A stretch of DNA of 64,000 nt from Alteribacillus sp. YIM 98480. GTDB lineage: Bacteria; Bacillota; Bacilli; Bacillales; Marinococcaceae. The stretch spans positions 62,001 to 126,000 of the forward strand of contig NZ_VTOK01000014.1 of the NCBI RefSeq assembly GCF_009765375.1, given 5' to 3'. Positions 56,249 to 63,827 of the stretch are shown piece after piece. Every line of letters begins with the position of its first letter. Within the stretch, counting starts at the first letter, position 1. A model generated the notes under the pieces. That model saw only the letters and a list, made by a program, of their open reading frames with translations. It did no database searches and was not told where the DNA came from. Made by a program: the position numbers and the translations under genes.

Positions 56249-57310
56249 TTAAATTGGCTCGGAGCGCTGCGGCAGCCACTCAGCAAGAAAGTCCGGTAAT
56301 TCTCCATTGGCCGCCAACGTTGCATGTCCCCCGTCCACCATCTTAAATGTTTTGTCTGCACTAGAGACGGCATCAATGACTGACGCACTCATTTGACTAG
56401 GCACTAACGTATCGAAAGTAGTCGAGACTACTAATAGATTGGCGGTAATATTGGAGAGATTTGCTTGTTTTTGCCGCAACATTAAATTCCCATTCATAAG
56501 TTTGTTATCTTTTCCAAGATCCGTTATTAATTGTTTTAAGGCTGCCCCTGAAAAAGGAATATGGTTTTTCGTCCAAAGGTTAAAACGTCTCCATTTTTCT
56601 ACATACTCTTTATCATCTGCACGTTGTAAAAGGGAGGCATAGTGACTGAAATAGATTGGATATGATGCAATGCGCATACCTGCTTCGATAAAGCGTGCAG
56701 GAATAGTTCCATACATGTCCAAAATTTTTTCGTACTCTATTGTTCCATGCCGTAATTGTTTTACCCATTCGTCATAAACAGGAGGGCTGCTAAAATCAAT
56801 GGGTGCCACAGAAAGAATGAGGTTTTTAATTGGTTCTTCAGCTATAGCAGCATACATCGCTGCCAGCGTTCCGCCTAAACAGTATCCAATAACAGTGACT
56901 TCATCTGCACCAGAGTGGCGTAATGATTTTTTAACTGCTTTTTGTATATAGTCATAGACATAATCATCAATGGTTATATCTTTATCTTCATAGCCTGGAA
57001 TGCCGAAATCCAGCAAATATACATCAAATCCTTCATTTATAAAGGCTTCTATCATACTCATACCAGGAGCTAAATCAAGAATAAACGGTTGGTTTACTAA
57101 GGAATAAACTAAAAACAGCGGTACGTTGTATTTCTTTTCAGGCGCTTCATAGTACCATAACGCTGCTTTATTTTTCTTCCATATTGCTTTTCGCGGGGTT
57201 AACCCTACTTCGGGTGCAGGTTCAGTGAATACATGTTTCATACCTTCCCAGCGTTTTTTTTCTTTTTCCCAATTTATAGAGCGGAGGGTGTTTTTATTTT
57301 TCTTAACCAT
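56249..57310 (-). CDS. phaC: Polyhydroxyalkanoate synthase catalytic subunit PhaC
   Basis: A 353-residue class IV PHA synthase, polymerising (R)-3-hydroxyacyl-CoA into storage polyester granules. The lipase-like box GYCLGG holds the catalytic Cys near residue 144. The Asp is in TTFDTLVPSQ and the His in GGHATLAA. The length and the adjacent PhaR-like subunit indicate the Bacillus class IV enzyme rather than class III. It overlaps phaR by 8 nt. Fatty-acid oxidation genes at 32-38 kb could feed precursors. Confidence 0.93.
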   Translation of the reverse strand: MVKKNKNTLRSINWEKEKKRWEGMKHVFTEPAPEVGLTPRKAIWKKNKAALWYYEAPEKKYNVPLFLVYSLVNQPFILDLAPGMSMIEAFINEGFDVYLLDFGIPGYEDKDITIDDYVYDYIQKAVKKSLRHSGADEVTVIGYCLGGTLAAMYAAIAEEPIKNLILSVAPIDFSSPPVYDEWVKQLRHGTIEYEKILDMYGTIPARFIEAGMRIASYPIYFSHYASLLQRADDKEYVEKWRRFNLWTKNHIPFSGAALKQLITDLGKDNKLMNGNLMLRQKQANLSNITANLLVVSTTFDTLVPSQMSASVIDAVSSADKTFKMVDGGHATLAANGELPDFLAEWLPQRSEPI

Positions 57311-57812
57311 TCCTCTCGCCCTTCTTTCTCTGATGTGGTTCCGTTTCTAAAAATGCGGAAGAAGTTAAAAGATAGTTTAGAGCCATGAGTTTTTTCAACT
57401 CATGTCTTTTTTTCTCTGAATTATCTTTTCCCTTGTTTTCTTTTTGCTGTGAATTGTCCTGCTTTTTTTTTGAATTATGGCTTGTATCTTGTAAAGACAC
57501 GTCGGGAGACTGTTTATTCTGCAATAACTCTTTCACGTCGATAAGCTCTTCTTCCATATTATCGATTTTATCTTCCAATTGAATAATGAGTTTAGCTATA
57601 TTACTAACATCTTTTTTCGTTGGGATATTTAATGGTGCAGATAATATTTCACTGTATTCTTGAAGAGAACGCAAAAAACGCGCATGTGTTTTTGCTGCGA
57701 TACCTGCGGCTTTTGCGATGTTTTCGTTATTTAATTCTTTCTTGATCGTATCATTTATATTTTTTTCGAGAGCAAAAGCTAGTTTCTTTAAGTCTTTATA
57801 GGAGTCGGACAT
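57303..57812 (-). CDS. phaR: PHA synthase subunit PhaR
   Basis: A 169-residue, mainly helical protein with LSAPLNIPTKKDVSNIAKLI followed by a coiled-coil IQLEDKIDNMEEELIDVKEL. This pattern fits PhaR, the obligate partner of class IV PhaC. It is shorter than B. megaterium PhaR (about 200 residues) and carries a Lys/Gln/Asn-rich tract near residue 115. Its stop overlaps the phaC start. A phasin is the main alternative, but the direct overlap with phaC favours PhaR. Confidence 0.82.
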   Translation of the reverse strand: MSDSYKDLKKLAFALEKNINDTIKKELNNENIAKAAGIAAKTHARFLRSLQEYSEILSAPLNIPTKKDVSNIAKLIIQLEDKIDNMEEELIDVKELLQNKQSPDVSLQDTSHNSKKKQDNSQQKENKGKDNSEKKRHELKKLMALNYLLTSSAFLETEPHQRKKGERNG

Positions 57813-57828
57813 AGTATCCCACCTTTCG

Positions 57829-57847
57829 AAGTTGAAAATATCAACTT
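57829..57847. promoter_or_regulatory. Palindromic operator candidate in the phaR leader
   Basis: AAGTTGA and TCAACTT flank AAATA, with further CGAA/TTCG symmetry outside. It lies between the promoter and the phaR ribosome site, a repressor-like position. A PhaQ-type regulator is a possible binder; no regulator gene is in the window. Confidence 0.55.
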
Positions 57848-57854
57848 TCGCTAT

Positions 57855-57884
57855 AGTATAAACAAGCTTTTACTATTTTGTGCA
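57855..57884 (-). promoter_or_regulatory. Likely sigma-A promoter of phaRC
   Basis: TATACT (57860-57855 on the minus strand) is preceded by TGCACA after 18 nt. The -10 is good and the -35 is weak. Confidence 0.5.
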
Positions 57885-58093
57885 TAAATTAATAGATTTG
57901 CCCTCGCCCCTTTTATACAGGAACGGGAGTATATTTTTGCCCGTTTTCTAGCAGACTGATGTGTAACAGCCGTTTCTATTAAATGATTCTATGAGTAGCA
58001 TACAAGCATCCTTAGAAATTACTCGGCTTGCTGCCAAGTAAAGGAAAATGCCGGCTCCTTTTAAAGTAAGAACTGGGGCTAAGGAGGGATGAA

Positions 58094-58339
58094 ATGACAG
58101 AACAGCAACTGGAGTATACGTTTGATCTCTTTGGCTATTCAGATTTATTCCAAAAGCTTCGTTATCCGATCAAAGTGTCAGGGGAATTTGACAACGTTGA
58201 TATCGAAGTATTGGAATCCTTTTTAGACTGGTATGTTTTCGATAACACCGATAAGGTATTATTTGATGATTTCATTTATCATTTTCGAATATTTAAAAAG
58301 ATTTATGAAAACAATAATCTTCCTTACAGACCCTGGTAA
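58094..58339 (+). CDS. Hypothetical 81-residue acidic protein
   Basis: An 81-residue protein rich in Asp, Phe and Tyr, with YTFDLFGYSDLFQKLRYPIK and a helical ending FRIFKKIYENNNL. I do not recognise it. AAGGAGGGATGAA precedes the ATG, so translation is likely. No membrane segment or cysteine is present. It is divergent from phaR, and repeat copy H begins 2 nt after its stop, so any original terminator has been replaced or lost. Confidence 0.65.
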   Translation: MTEQQLEYTFDLFGYSDLFQKLRYPIKVSGEFDNVDIEVLESFLDWYVFDNTDKVLFDDFIYHFRIFKKIYENNNLPYRPW

Positions 58340-58341
58340 CT

Positions 58342-58502
58342 AAGAAAAGCGCAAGCGCCTTGCTCACGAGCGACAAGTCCTGGAGGGTCGGCATATGGAA
58401 AGCTGATCTTTGCTTTCCATTGACGAACCGAAGGAACCTCGAGCGAGTAGGCGCTTGCGCTAGACATGTAAAACGCCAACTATTTATCATTTCTTACCTC
58501 TT
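58342..58502 (+). repeat. Intergenic repeat, short form (copy H)
   Basis: A full copy with perfect outer arms AGCGCAAGCGCC and GGCGCTTGCGCT, the inner ATGGAAAGC/GCTTTCCAT hairpin and the conserved right tail. Copy I starts at the next base. Confidence 0.93.
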
Positions 58503-58974
58503 AAGAAAAGCGCAAGCGCCTTAAAAGAAGGAAGTTCGGCTACGAGCGTCACGTCCTGTGACAACGCCGAACTGACTCCCATCCTGGGAGCCCGCGACAG
58601 GTTCTGGAGCTTTCGCGCAGGGTCGCCTGCGGCCCGGATTCGAAAGGGAAGACATAAGACGTTCAGCTCATTTTAATGAACTTCTACTAAGATCGCACAC
58701 GTCGACGCATAGGATGTGCTAATGTCGCCAATGCCACAGGACGTGGCGTTTTTGGCGACGAGTGTGCAACGTAGAAGTCACCACATCGTGTGGAAGGACG
58801 TCCTGTGACAACGCTGAACTGGCTTGCACAGGAGGTGTTGACTTTTGCGTTGCGACAGGACGTTCGTGGTTTTAGCAAAAGTTCCTCTTTATCGTGTGTG
58901 CCTGAGCGGCTGGGCGGCTGAAGCTAGACATCAAAAACGCCAACTATTTATAGTTTCTTACCTTTATAAAAAAA
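58503..58974 (+). repeat. Composite intergenic repeat (copy I)
   Basis: The left end is AAGAAAAGCGCAAGCGCC. The next 130 nt contain GTTCGGC and GCCGAAC arms and the variant interior seen in copy G (CTTTCG, GCAGGGTCGCC). From about 58720 it matches the long variant, with GACGTGGCGTTTTTGGCGAC and TGACAACGCTGAACTGGCTT. It ends with the common GCTGAAGCTAGACATC tail. It therefore looks like a fusion or nest of two variants. No gene is seen. Confidence 0.82.
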
Positions 58975-59046
58975 GTTTAGTGATAGACGTGCTGATTTCT
59001 TTCTTATGTATGGTGAACCTTTGTACCTTGAGAATGTTAACTAATG

Positions 59047-59074
59047 AAAGAGCTTGGGGCGTCCAAGCTCTTTT
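59047..59074 (-). terminator. Terminator after the 51-residue gene
   Basis: AAAGAGCTTGG and CCAAGCTCTTT form an 11-bp stem with a 5-nt loop; it lies 11 nt after the stop and can act in either direction. Confidence 0.85.
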
Positions 59075-59085
59075 GATAATCAATT

Positions 59086-59241
59086 TTAAGATGTCTCTGC
59101 TTCATTTTCTTCATATGCAATGAGAATGATATCTTGGTTTGTCGTTTCTCGTAGTTCGTTTTCTAGGGATCTTAGCCGCTCTAATTGTCCTGGCTCTAAA
59201 TCAGCTGCTGAATAATCTTCAAATTTTTCATTCTGTGGCAT
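59086..59241 (-). CDS. 51-residue acidic protein
   Basis: The frame encodes MPQNEKFEDYSAADLEPGQL, a helix ERLRSLENELRETT and NQDIILIAYEENEAE. It is very acidic, without cysteines or a membrane segment. A strong AAAAGGAGGAAG precedes the ATG and a terminator follows, so it is very likely expressed. The ending LIAYE recalls small helical Bacillus proteins of unknown role, but I cannot name a family. Confidence 0.72.
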   Translation of the reverse strand: MPQNEKFEDYSAADLEPGQLERLRSLENELRETTNQDIILIAYEENEAETS

Positions 59242-59350
59242 ATAACTTCCTCCTTTTAAGCTTTAAGGTACACGTAAATATACTTATTTATTCCTTCCTA
59301 AAGGAAAAAAAGTGTCTTTCTCACTATTTAAGATTGGCTCCAATTATGCA

Positions 59351-59381
59351 AAAAAAGAGCGCCGGTTTTGGCACTCTTTTT
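59351..59381 (-). terminator. Terminator of the 79-residue gene
   Basis: AAAAAGAGCGCC and GGCACTCTTTTT pair with one mismatch around a 6-nt loop; on the minus strand T runs follow. It starts 10 nt after the stop. Confidence 0.8.
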
Positions 59382-59390
59382 GCTGGTTTT

Positions 59391-59630
59391 TTATGCTTTC
59401 TCTACGACATAAGCTTTCTTTTCCCTGAAATATTTTTCTCCGTCTTCGGAGGAATGTTCAAAAAATCCTTTGAATTCATGCGTCACTAAATAATGACGCT
59501 CTGGATCGGTAAATAGTTGGTTATCATTTGTGGATAGGAGTACAGCGTCTGTGGTGGTAACGTAACTATCGAGATCTTTTGCCTTGTACTGCGTTCCCGG
59601 TTTTAACGTATTCAGCCCTGGTTTAGACAT
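59391..59630 (-). CDS. Hypothetical 79-residue protein
   Basis: A 79-residue soluble protein starting MSKPGLNTLKPGTQYKAKDL and ending YFREKKAYVVEKA. GGGAGGAGATACG precedes the ATG, and a terminator follows. I do not recognise the family. It is a single-gene unit among repeats. Confidence 0.65.
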   Translation of the reverse strand: MSKPGLNTLKPGTQYKAKDLDSYVTTTDAVLLSTNDNQLFTDPERHYLVTHEFKGFFEHSSEDGEKYFREKKAYVVEKA

Positions 59631-59779
59631 CGTATCTCCTCCCTTTATGCAATGTTTGTAATGATCATTCCCAAAAGTCTTTTCTACAAAACCTTAAGAA
59701 ACGCAAAAAAGCAGGGCGGCTATAGATTAGGAGCAGCCTCCTATCATCACAATTGGGGGATAAGAATTTCCTTTTTATT

Positions 59780-59868
59780 TCCAATACTAGCCGGCTTTCC
59801 TGATTTACTCGCCGTTTACAGCAAAATACTATCCGGGGACGATCATTTACTCGCTAATCATCGCCAAA
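59780..59868 (+). repeat. Degenerate short repeats with TTTACTCGCC units
   Basis: Units such as AATACTAGCCGGC, TTTACTCGCCG, AATACTATCCGG, TTTACTCGCT and AATACTCGCC alternate at 15-30-nt intervals. A related but diverged stretch lies at 62455-62530. No gene is seen between 59631 and 60126. Confidence 0.55.
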
Positions 59869-60114
59869 TACTCGCCAATGCCAAAGGACGTGGCGTTTTT
59901 GGCGACGAGTGTGCAACGTAGAAGTCACCACATCGTGTGGAAGTACGTCCCGTGACAACGCTGAACTGGCTTGCACAGGAGGTGTTGTCTTTTGCGTTGC
60001 GACAGGACGTTCGCGGTTTTAGCAAAAGTTCCTCTTTATCGTGTGCGCCTGAGCAGCTGGGCGCTGAAGCTAGACATCAAAAACCCAACTATTTATAATT
60101 TCTTACCTTTCGAA
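59869..60114 (+). repeat. Intergenic repeat, long variant (copy J)
   Basis: It runs closely parallel to the right part of copy I: CGCCAATGCCA, GACGTGGCGTTTTTGGCGAC, TGACAACGCTGAACTGGCTT, GCGACAGGACGTTCG and the tail GGGCGCTGAAGCTAGACATC with TTTATAATTTCTTACC. It has no GCGCAAGCGCC left end; the degenerate TACTCGCC units adjoin it instead. Confidence 0.85.
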
Positions 60115-60126
60115 AAAAAGAAACCG

Positions 60127-60393
60127 TCACTCGGACGATTCCCTTTTTTCATTTAATTGCTGTTCGGCCATTTTCACTAATTCTCTCACCATTTTCCCGC
60201 CGATATTGCCGCCAATTTTCCCGGCATCTTTTGCTTTTATTTCCCCATTGTAGCCATTATTTAAGGTGACGCCCTGTTCCTCAGCTGTTTCAAACTTTGC
60301 ATTCTCGGCATTATTGATATTAGAGACTTTTGCTTTTAGCTGATCTAATTGTTTTCTCGATTCAGGGACGAGTATTTTGTTTCTTCTCCCCAT
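60127..60393 (-). CDS. Alpha/beta-type small acid-soluble spore protein
   Basis: An 88-residue SASP that coats and protects spore DNA. The conserved block GKIGGNIGGKMVRELVKMAE near the C terminus identifies the family. The segment KFETAEEQGV is in the place of the germination protease site, usually like EIASEFGV, so it is an atypical member. The N terminus has an unusual basic extension, GRRNKILVPESRKQ. It follows the YozQ-like gene by 17 nt and shares a sigma-G-like promoter. Confidence 0.9.
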   Translation of the reverse strand: MGRRNKILVPESRKQLDQLKAKVSNINNAENAKFETAEEQGVTLNNGYNGEIKAKDAGKIGGNIGGKMVRELVKMAEQQLNEKRESSE

Positions 60394-60410
60394 CTAACAT
60401 TCCTTCTCTC

Positions 60411-60626
60411 TTATTTTCGTTTTATTTTTCTTCCTTCATGTGAGACTAAATTGCCATTTTCATCTACTTCATCAATTGAACCATCAATCGTGCCTTCCGT
60501 GTACGTATCGGATACTTGTTCGTGGGTTGATGCCAATCCCTTTGATGATTGGTCAGTGCTAGTATAATCTGACGGATGATAGGTTTTATCTGCATCTATT
60601 TTCGAACGCTGCTGATTATTGTCCAT
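60411..60626 (-). CDS. YozQ-like DUF4025 protein
   Basis: A 71-residue hydrophilic protein. TYHPSDYTSTDQSSKGLAST and HEQVSDTYTEGTIDG resemble the DUF4025/YozQ family. No function is known. GAAGAGGAG lies upstream of the ATG. It is the first gene of a two-gene unit with the SASP, so forespore expression is inferred. Confidence 0.72.
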   Translation of the reverse strand: MDNNQQRSKIDADKTYHPSDYTSTDQSSKGLASTHEQVSDTYTEGTIDGSIDEVDENGNLVSHEGRKIKRK

Positions 60627-60655
60627 AGCAAAAACTCCTCTTCCTCATTTACGAT

Positions 60656-60685
60656 TAATATGTGAATCCTGCACTTTTTTTATTC
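60656..60685 (-). promoter_or_regulatory. Sigma-G-like promoter for the SASP unit
   Basis: GAATA and CATATTA are separated by 18 nt on the minus strand, close to the sigma-G consensus TGAATA-N17/18-CATACTA. It lies 30 nt before the YozQ-like start. The SASP gene downstream makes forespore control very plausible. Confidence 0.72.
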
Positions 60686-60699
60686 TTTTTTCTCATACG

Positions 60700-60733
60700 A
60701 AAAGCGGCCCTCTTTTTGCGAGGCCGCTTTTTC
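60700..60733 (-). terminator. Terminator of the catalase gene
   Basis: AAAGCGGCC and GGCCGCTTT form a 9-bp stem with a 12-nt loop; the minus strand continues with CGTATG, but T-rich DNA lies 10 nt beyond. It starts 3 nt after the stop codon. Confidence 0.8.
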
Positions 60734-60735
60734 AT

Positions 60736-62334
60736 TTAATAAGGATCAGATGGATGGGCGATTTCTTCCGCTTGTCTTACTGCTTCAGCTGAATCCTCCG
60801 TTCCAATTGGTCCTTTGCTGCCCATTTCATCCTTTTGCTTCAACCCTTCTTCTACACGCTTTCCATAATTTTCATCACACTTGTAAAATAATTCCACCAT
60901 TTGATCTTGAATATCTTCCCGACAAGGTTTTAACGTATTGACCAAGTTGGATATTAACTCTTCTCTTTCCCACTCACTTAAACGCCGATATGTTTCGCCT
61001 GCCTGCTCAAAGTTATTTGTACGGTCAATCGGTTCCCGTTTTAAATGCCCTTCCACATAAGGTTCGTGTTCTTTGCCCGGATTCTCAGCTTCTTTCAGTC
61101 CGGCAATCAACGAAGGTTCGTAATTTACATGCGGATTGTCATGCTCTCCATAATCGGTTCTAAAATCCATTTGTCCACCATGCTGGTTGGTTGCAGGCTT
61201 ATGCTTCGGTTTATTAATGGGGAGCTGTAAATAGTTACTGCCCACCCGGTATCTTTGGGTATCCGAATAGGAAAATGTCCGGCCTTGCAGCAGTTTATCA
61301 TCCGAAAAGTCAAGACCGTCAACAAGGACACCGGTACCAAATGCAGCTTGTTCTACTTCAGCATGAAAATCATCCGGGTTTTTATTTAACACCATTTTTC
61401 CAACAGGATGCCATGGGAAATCTTCTTTGTACCAAAGTTTGGTTGGATCTAACGGATCAAAGGTAAGCTCGGGATGTTCCTCGTCACTCATCACTTGAAC
61501 ATAGAGCTCCCACTCCGGATAATCGCCTCGTTCAATCGCTTCAAATAAATCCTGGGTGGCATGATTAAAGTTTTTACCCTGTATTTCTTCTGCTTCTTTC
61601 TGAGTTAAATTTTTTATGCCCTGTTTCGGTTCCCAATGATATTTCACAAGAACCGATTCTCCTTCTACATTGACCCATTTATATGTGTTCACCCCGGAAC
61701 CTTGCATTTCGCGATAGTTAGCTGGAATACCCCACGGGGAAAATAAAAAAGTAATCATGTGCATCGCTTCTGGAGATTGTGAAATAAAATCAAAAATACG
61801 CTCGCCGTCTTGTATGTTTGTCACCGGGTCTGGCTGAAAAGCATGCACGAAATCAGGAAATTTAATAGGGTCACGGATAAAAAATATTTTTAAATTGTTT
61901 CCTACTAAATCCCAGTTGCCGTCTTCTGTGTAAAACTTCACCGCAAATCCTCTTGGATCGCGCAATGTTTCGGGAGAATGTTTTCCGTGATTCACTGTAG
62001 AAAAGCGAACAAACACCGGCGTTTGCTTTCCTTTTTCTTGAAACAGTTTGGCTCTCGTATATTTGGAGATCGGTTCATCTCCAAAAGTTCCATACGCTTC
62101 AAAATAACCGTGCGCTCCTGCTCCACGAGCGTGCACGATACGTTCTGGTACTTTTTCCCGGTCAAAATGACTGATTTTTTCAAGAAAATCATAGTTTTCC
62201 AATGTCGTGGGGCCGCGGTTTCCTACTGTTCGTGTATTTTGATTGTCCGTCACTGGATGTCCCTGCTGGTTCGTTAACGTTTCTTCTTTTTGGTCGTACT
62301 TGTGTAAACTTTTTTCATTTTTTTGTTCATCCAT
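60736..62334 (-). CDS. katX: Catalase, KatX-like
   Basis: A 532-residue monofunctional heme catalase decomposing hydrogen peroxide. The catalytic His is in [14 protein letters not shown], the Asn in [14 protein letters not shown] and the heme-ligand Tyr in [15 protein letters not shown]. The N-terminal extension with [20 protein letters not shown] and the length above 500 fit the spore catalase KatX better than the 483-residue KatA. It lies next to the SASP unit. The ribosome site AGGAAGGGGG is strong. I see no convincing sigma-F or sigma-B promoter, so KatX rather than KatA is a sequence-based preference. Confidence 0.88.
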   Translation of the reverse strand: MDEQKNEKSLHKYDQKEETLTNQQGHPVTDNQNTRTVGNRGPTTLENYDFLEKISHFDREKVPERIVHARGAGAHGYFEAYGTFGDEPISKYTRAKLFQEKGKQTPVFVRFSTVNHGKHSPETLRDPRGFAVKFYTEDGNWDLVGNNLKIFFIRDPIKFPDFVHAFQPDPVTNIQDGERIFDFISQSPEAMHMITFLFSPWGIPANYREMQGSGVNTYKWVNVEGESVLVKYHWEPKQGIKNLTQKEAEEIQGKNFNHATQDLFEAIERGDYPEWELYVQVMSDEEHPELTFDPLDPTKLWYKEDFPWHPVGKMVLNKNPDDFHAEVEQAAFGTGVLVDGLDFSDDKLLQGRTFSYSDTQRYRVGSNYLQLPINKPKHKPATNQHGGQMDFRTDYGEHDNPHVNYEPSLIAGLKEAENPGKEHEPYVEGHLKREPIDRTNNFEQAGETYRRLSEWEREELISNLVNTLKPCREDIQDQMVELFYKCDENYGKRVEEGLKQKDEMGSKGPIGTEDSAEAVRQAEEIAHPSDPY

Positions 62335-62788
62335 TATTTTTGCCCCCTTCCTCTATCCATTTTTTCCAATAAAAATTAATATATGTAAATCTCACAAATA
62401 TTTCTGGTTACATGCTACGAACTAGGAATGTTGCGGTTATTTTGTGGAAATTTTTTCAAATACCAGCCGATTTTGTTGGTTTACTCGATGTTCTTAGAGG
62501 AATACTGGCCATACAACAGAAAATACTCCAGCTAAATAGTTTGAACATATTTGGATTGGCAAGATCATGCTGTTTCCATAGTAAACGTGCGATTTTTGTG
62601 TTTTCAATAAAGGAATGGAGCTCGTTGGAAGTGGAGAAGCGTGACTCACGTGTTGTGGAGGGTGAGGAGATCACAGAGAACGGTTCACTGATCACAACAA
62701 ATGAATAAATCGGTATGTTTGGGAGGTTATTTTTTATAAGTCATGTAACGAAGTGGTGCTTTTTAAACGAAAAACCCCCTTACCTTTT
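62335..62788. other. Gene-free region with degenerate repeats
   Basis: No supported gene is present. AATACCAGCCGATTTTG, TTTACTCGATG and AATACTGGCC at 62457-62510 are a diverged relative of the units at 59780. Open frames on both strands here have no ribosome sites and lack protein-like composition. Confidence 0.55.
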
Positions 62789-62789
62789 T

Positions 62790-62827
62790 AAAAAGACAAT
62801 TCACCTTCACTGGCAAATTGTCTTTTT
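62790..62827 (-). terminator. Terminator of the SDR gene
   Basis: AAAAAGACAATT and AAATTGTCTTTTT pair over at least 11 bp and lie 10 nt after the stop; T runs occur on both strands. Confidence 0.85.
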
Positions 62828-62837
62828 CGGACAGTAC

Positions 62838-63488
62838 TTATATGGAATGTATTGCATCCTTAATAGGCTTCGTTCCACTCACTACTTGAAATTCCTTTCC
62901 GATTGTTGTCTCATTTTCAAGGCTGGCAACGATGACTCCAGCAACGTCCTCTCTAGGAACTTCACCGCGCTCCACTTCGAATGCTGCCTCTACTTGACCG
63001 GTTCCTTTATCATTTGTCAGCCGGCCAGGATGTATAATCGTATAATCCAAATCCGTCTGCTTCAACCACTCATCCGCATAATGCTTTGCTGCAACATACG
63101 GTGCAAAGGACGAAGAAGCAGCTTGGATGGCTTCACGTCTCGTGTCAAATGAACTAATCATGATAAAACGCTTCACACCAGCAGCTTTAGCTGCTTCTAT
63201 CGTTTTTACAGCACCATCCAAATCAATTAAAATGGTTTTGTCTTTTCCTGTGTGCGGGCCAGAACCTGCTGTGAATACAACCGCATCGACTCCCTCAGCA
63301 GCTTTTGCAATGGTTTCGATGTCCTCTTCCAGATCTGCCACTGCAGTTTCCGCGCCCAGTTTTTCAAAAAATGAGACTTGCTCCTGGTTACGAATCATTG
63401 CTTTTGCTTCCAGACTGTCACTATCCTGAATAAATGAAACAAGATGTTTTCCAATTTGGCCATTTGCTCCAACAACAAGAACTTTCAA
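62838..63488 (-). CDS. NAD(P)-binding SDR-like protein, YhfK-like
   Basis: A 216-residue atypical short-chain dehydrogenase. The NAD(P) motif VVGANGQIGKHL is at the N terminus. DAVVFTAGSGPHTG and a SSF...YVAAKHYADEWL segment correspond to the central strand and the Tyr/Lys region. It resembles YhfK and other NAD(P)H-binding proteins with uncertain substrates. GAAAGGGTGTAAGCG precedes the ATG. It is a single gene. Confidence 0.85.
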   Translation of the reverse strand: MKVLVVGANGQIGKHLVSFIQDSDSLEAKAMIRNQEQVSFFEKLGAETAVADLEEDIETIAKAAEGVDAVVFTAGSGPHTGKDKTILIDLDGAVKTIEAAKAAGVKRFIMISSFDTRREAIQAASSSFAPYVAAKHYADEWLKQTDLDYTIIHPGRLTNDKGTGQVEAAFEVERGEVPREDVAGVIVASLENETTIGKEFQVVSGTKPIKDAIHSI

Positions 63489-63634
63489 CGCTTACACCCT
63501 TTCTAAGTAGATGACATAAAACTTATATTATCGTTATTTTTATTGTAAATCGAAAAAACGAATATGTCTAAAATTTCAGCTGCAGCCGCTGGCATTTACT
63601 CCTATTTTCATTATCCCCTAATTCGGGCATATAA

Positions 63635-63798
63635 CTAATGAGCAGGAATAATATTGTTTAATGGTGATGCTGCCGCGATCGCTGCTGTTTTTATTTCTTC
63701 CAGTCCTCCTGCTAGTAAAAAGAGAATGGCAGAACCTGCAATTAGAGCTCCCCATTAGTTGTTTAGCAGGATTTAGTTGCCCCCCCATTACGTAACAT
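63635..63798 (-). pseudogene. Decayed BCCT-family (betaine/choline) transporter fragment
   Basis: On the minus strand one frame encodes WGALIAGSAILFLLAGGLEE, then IKTAAIAAASPLNNIIPAH and a stop. This is the helix 10-11 region of BCCT transporters such as OpuD, which read WG...LLLAGGLxAxQTAxIIAALP. Just upstream, LRNGGATKSC in another frame fits the preceding loop, but a stop and a frameshift separate the two. Only about 50 codons remain. Confidence 0.72.
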
Positions 63799-63827
63799 GC
63801 TCCTGTCTCTTCTCAAGCGCCTGCGTA

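Noticed and set aside
59652-59921. 89-codon frame upstream of copy J
   Set aside because: It runs into repeat sequence and has no ribosome site or recognisable domain.
58342-60114. CRISPR-like array in the repeat-rich region
   Set aside because: Units are long, unequal and not separated by uniform spacers, and there are no cas genes.
62412-62708. 98-codon plus-strand frame between katX and the SDR gene
   Set aside because: No ribosome site, unlikely composition and overlap with degenerate repeats.
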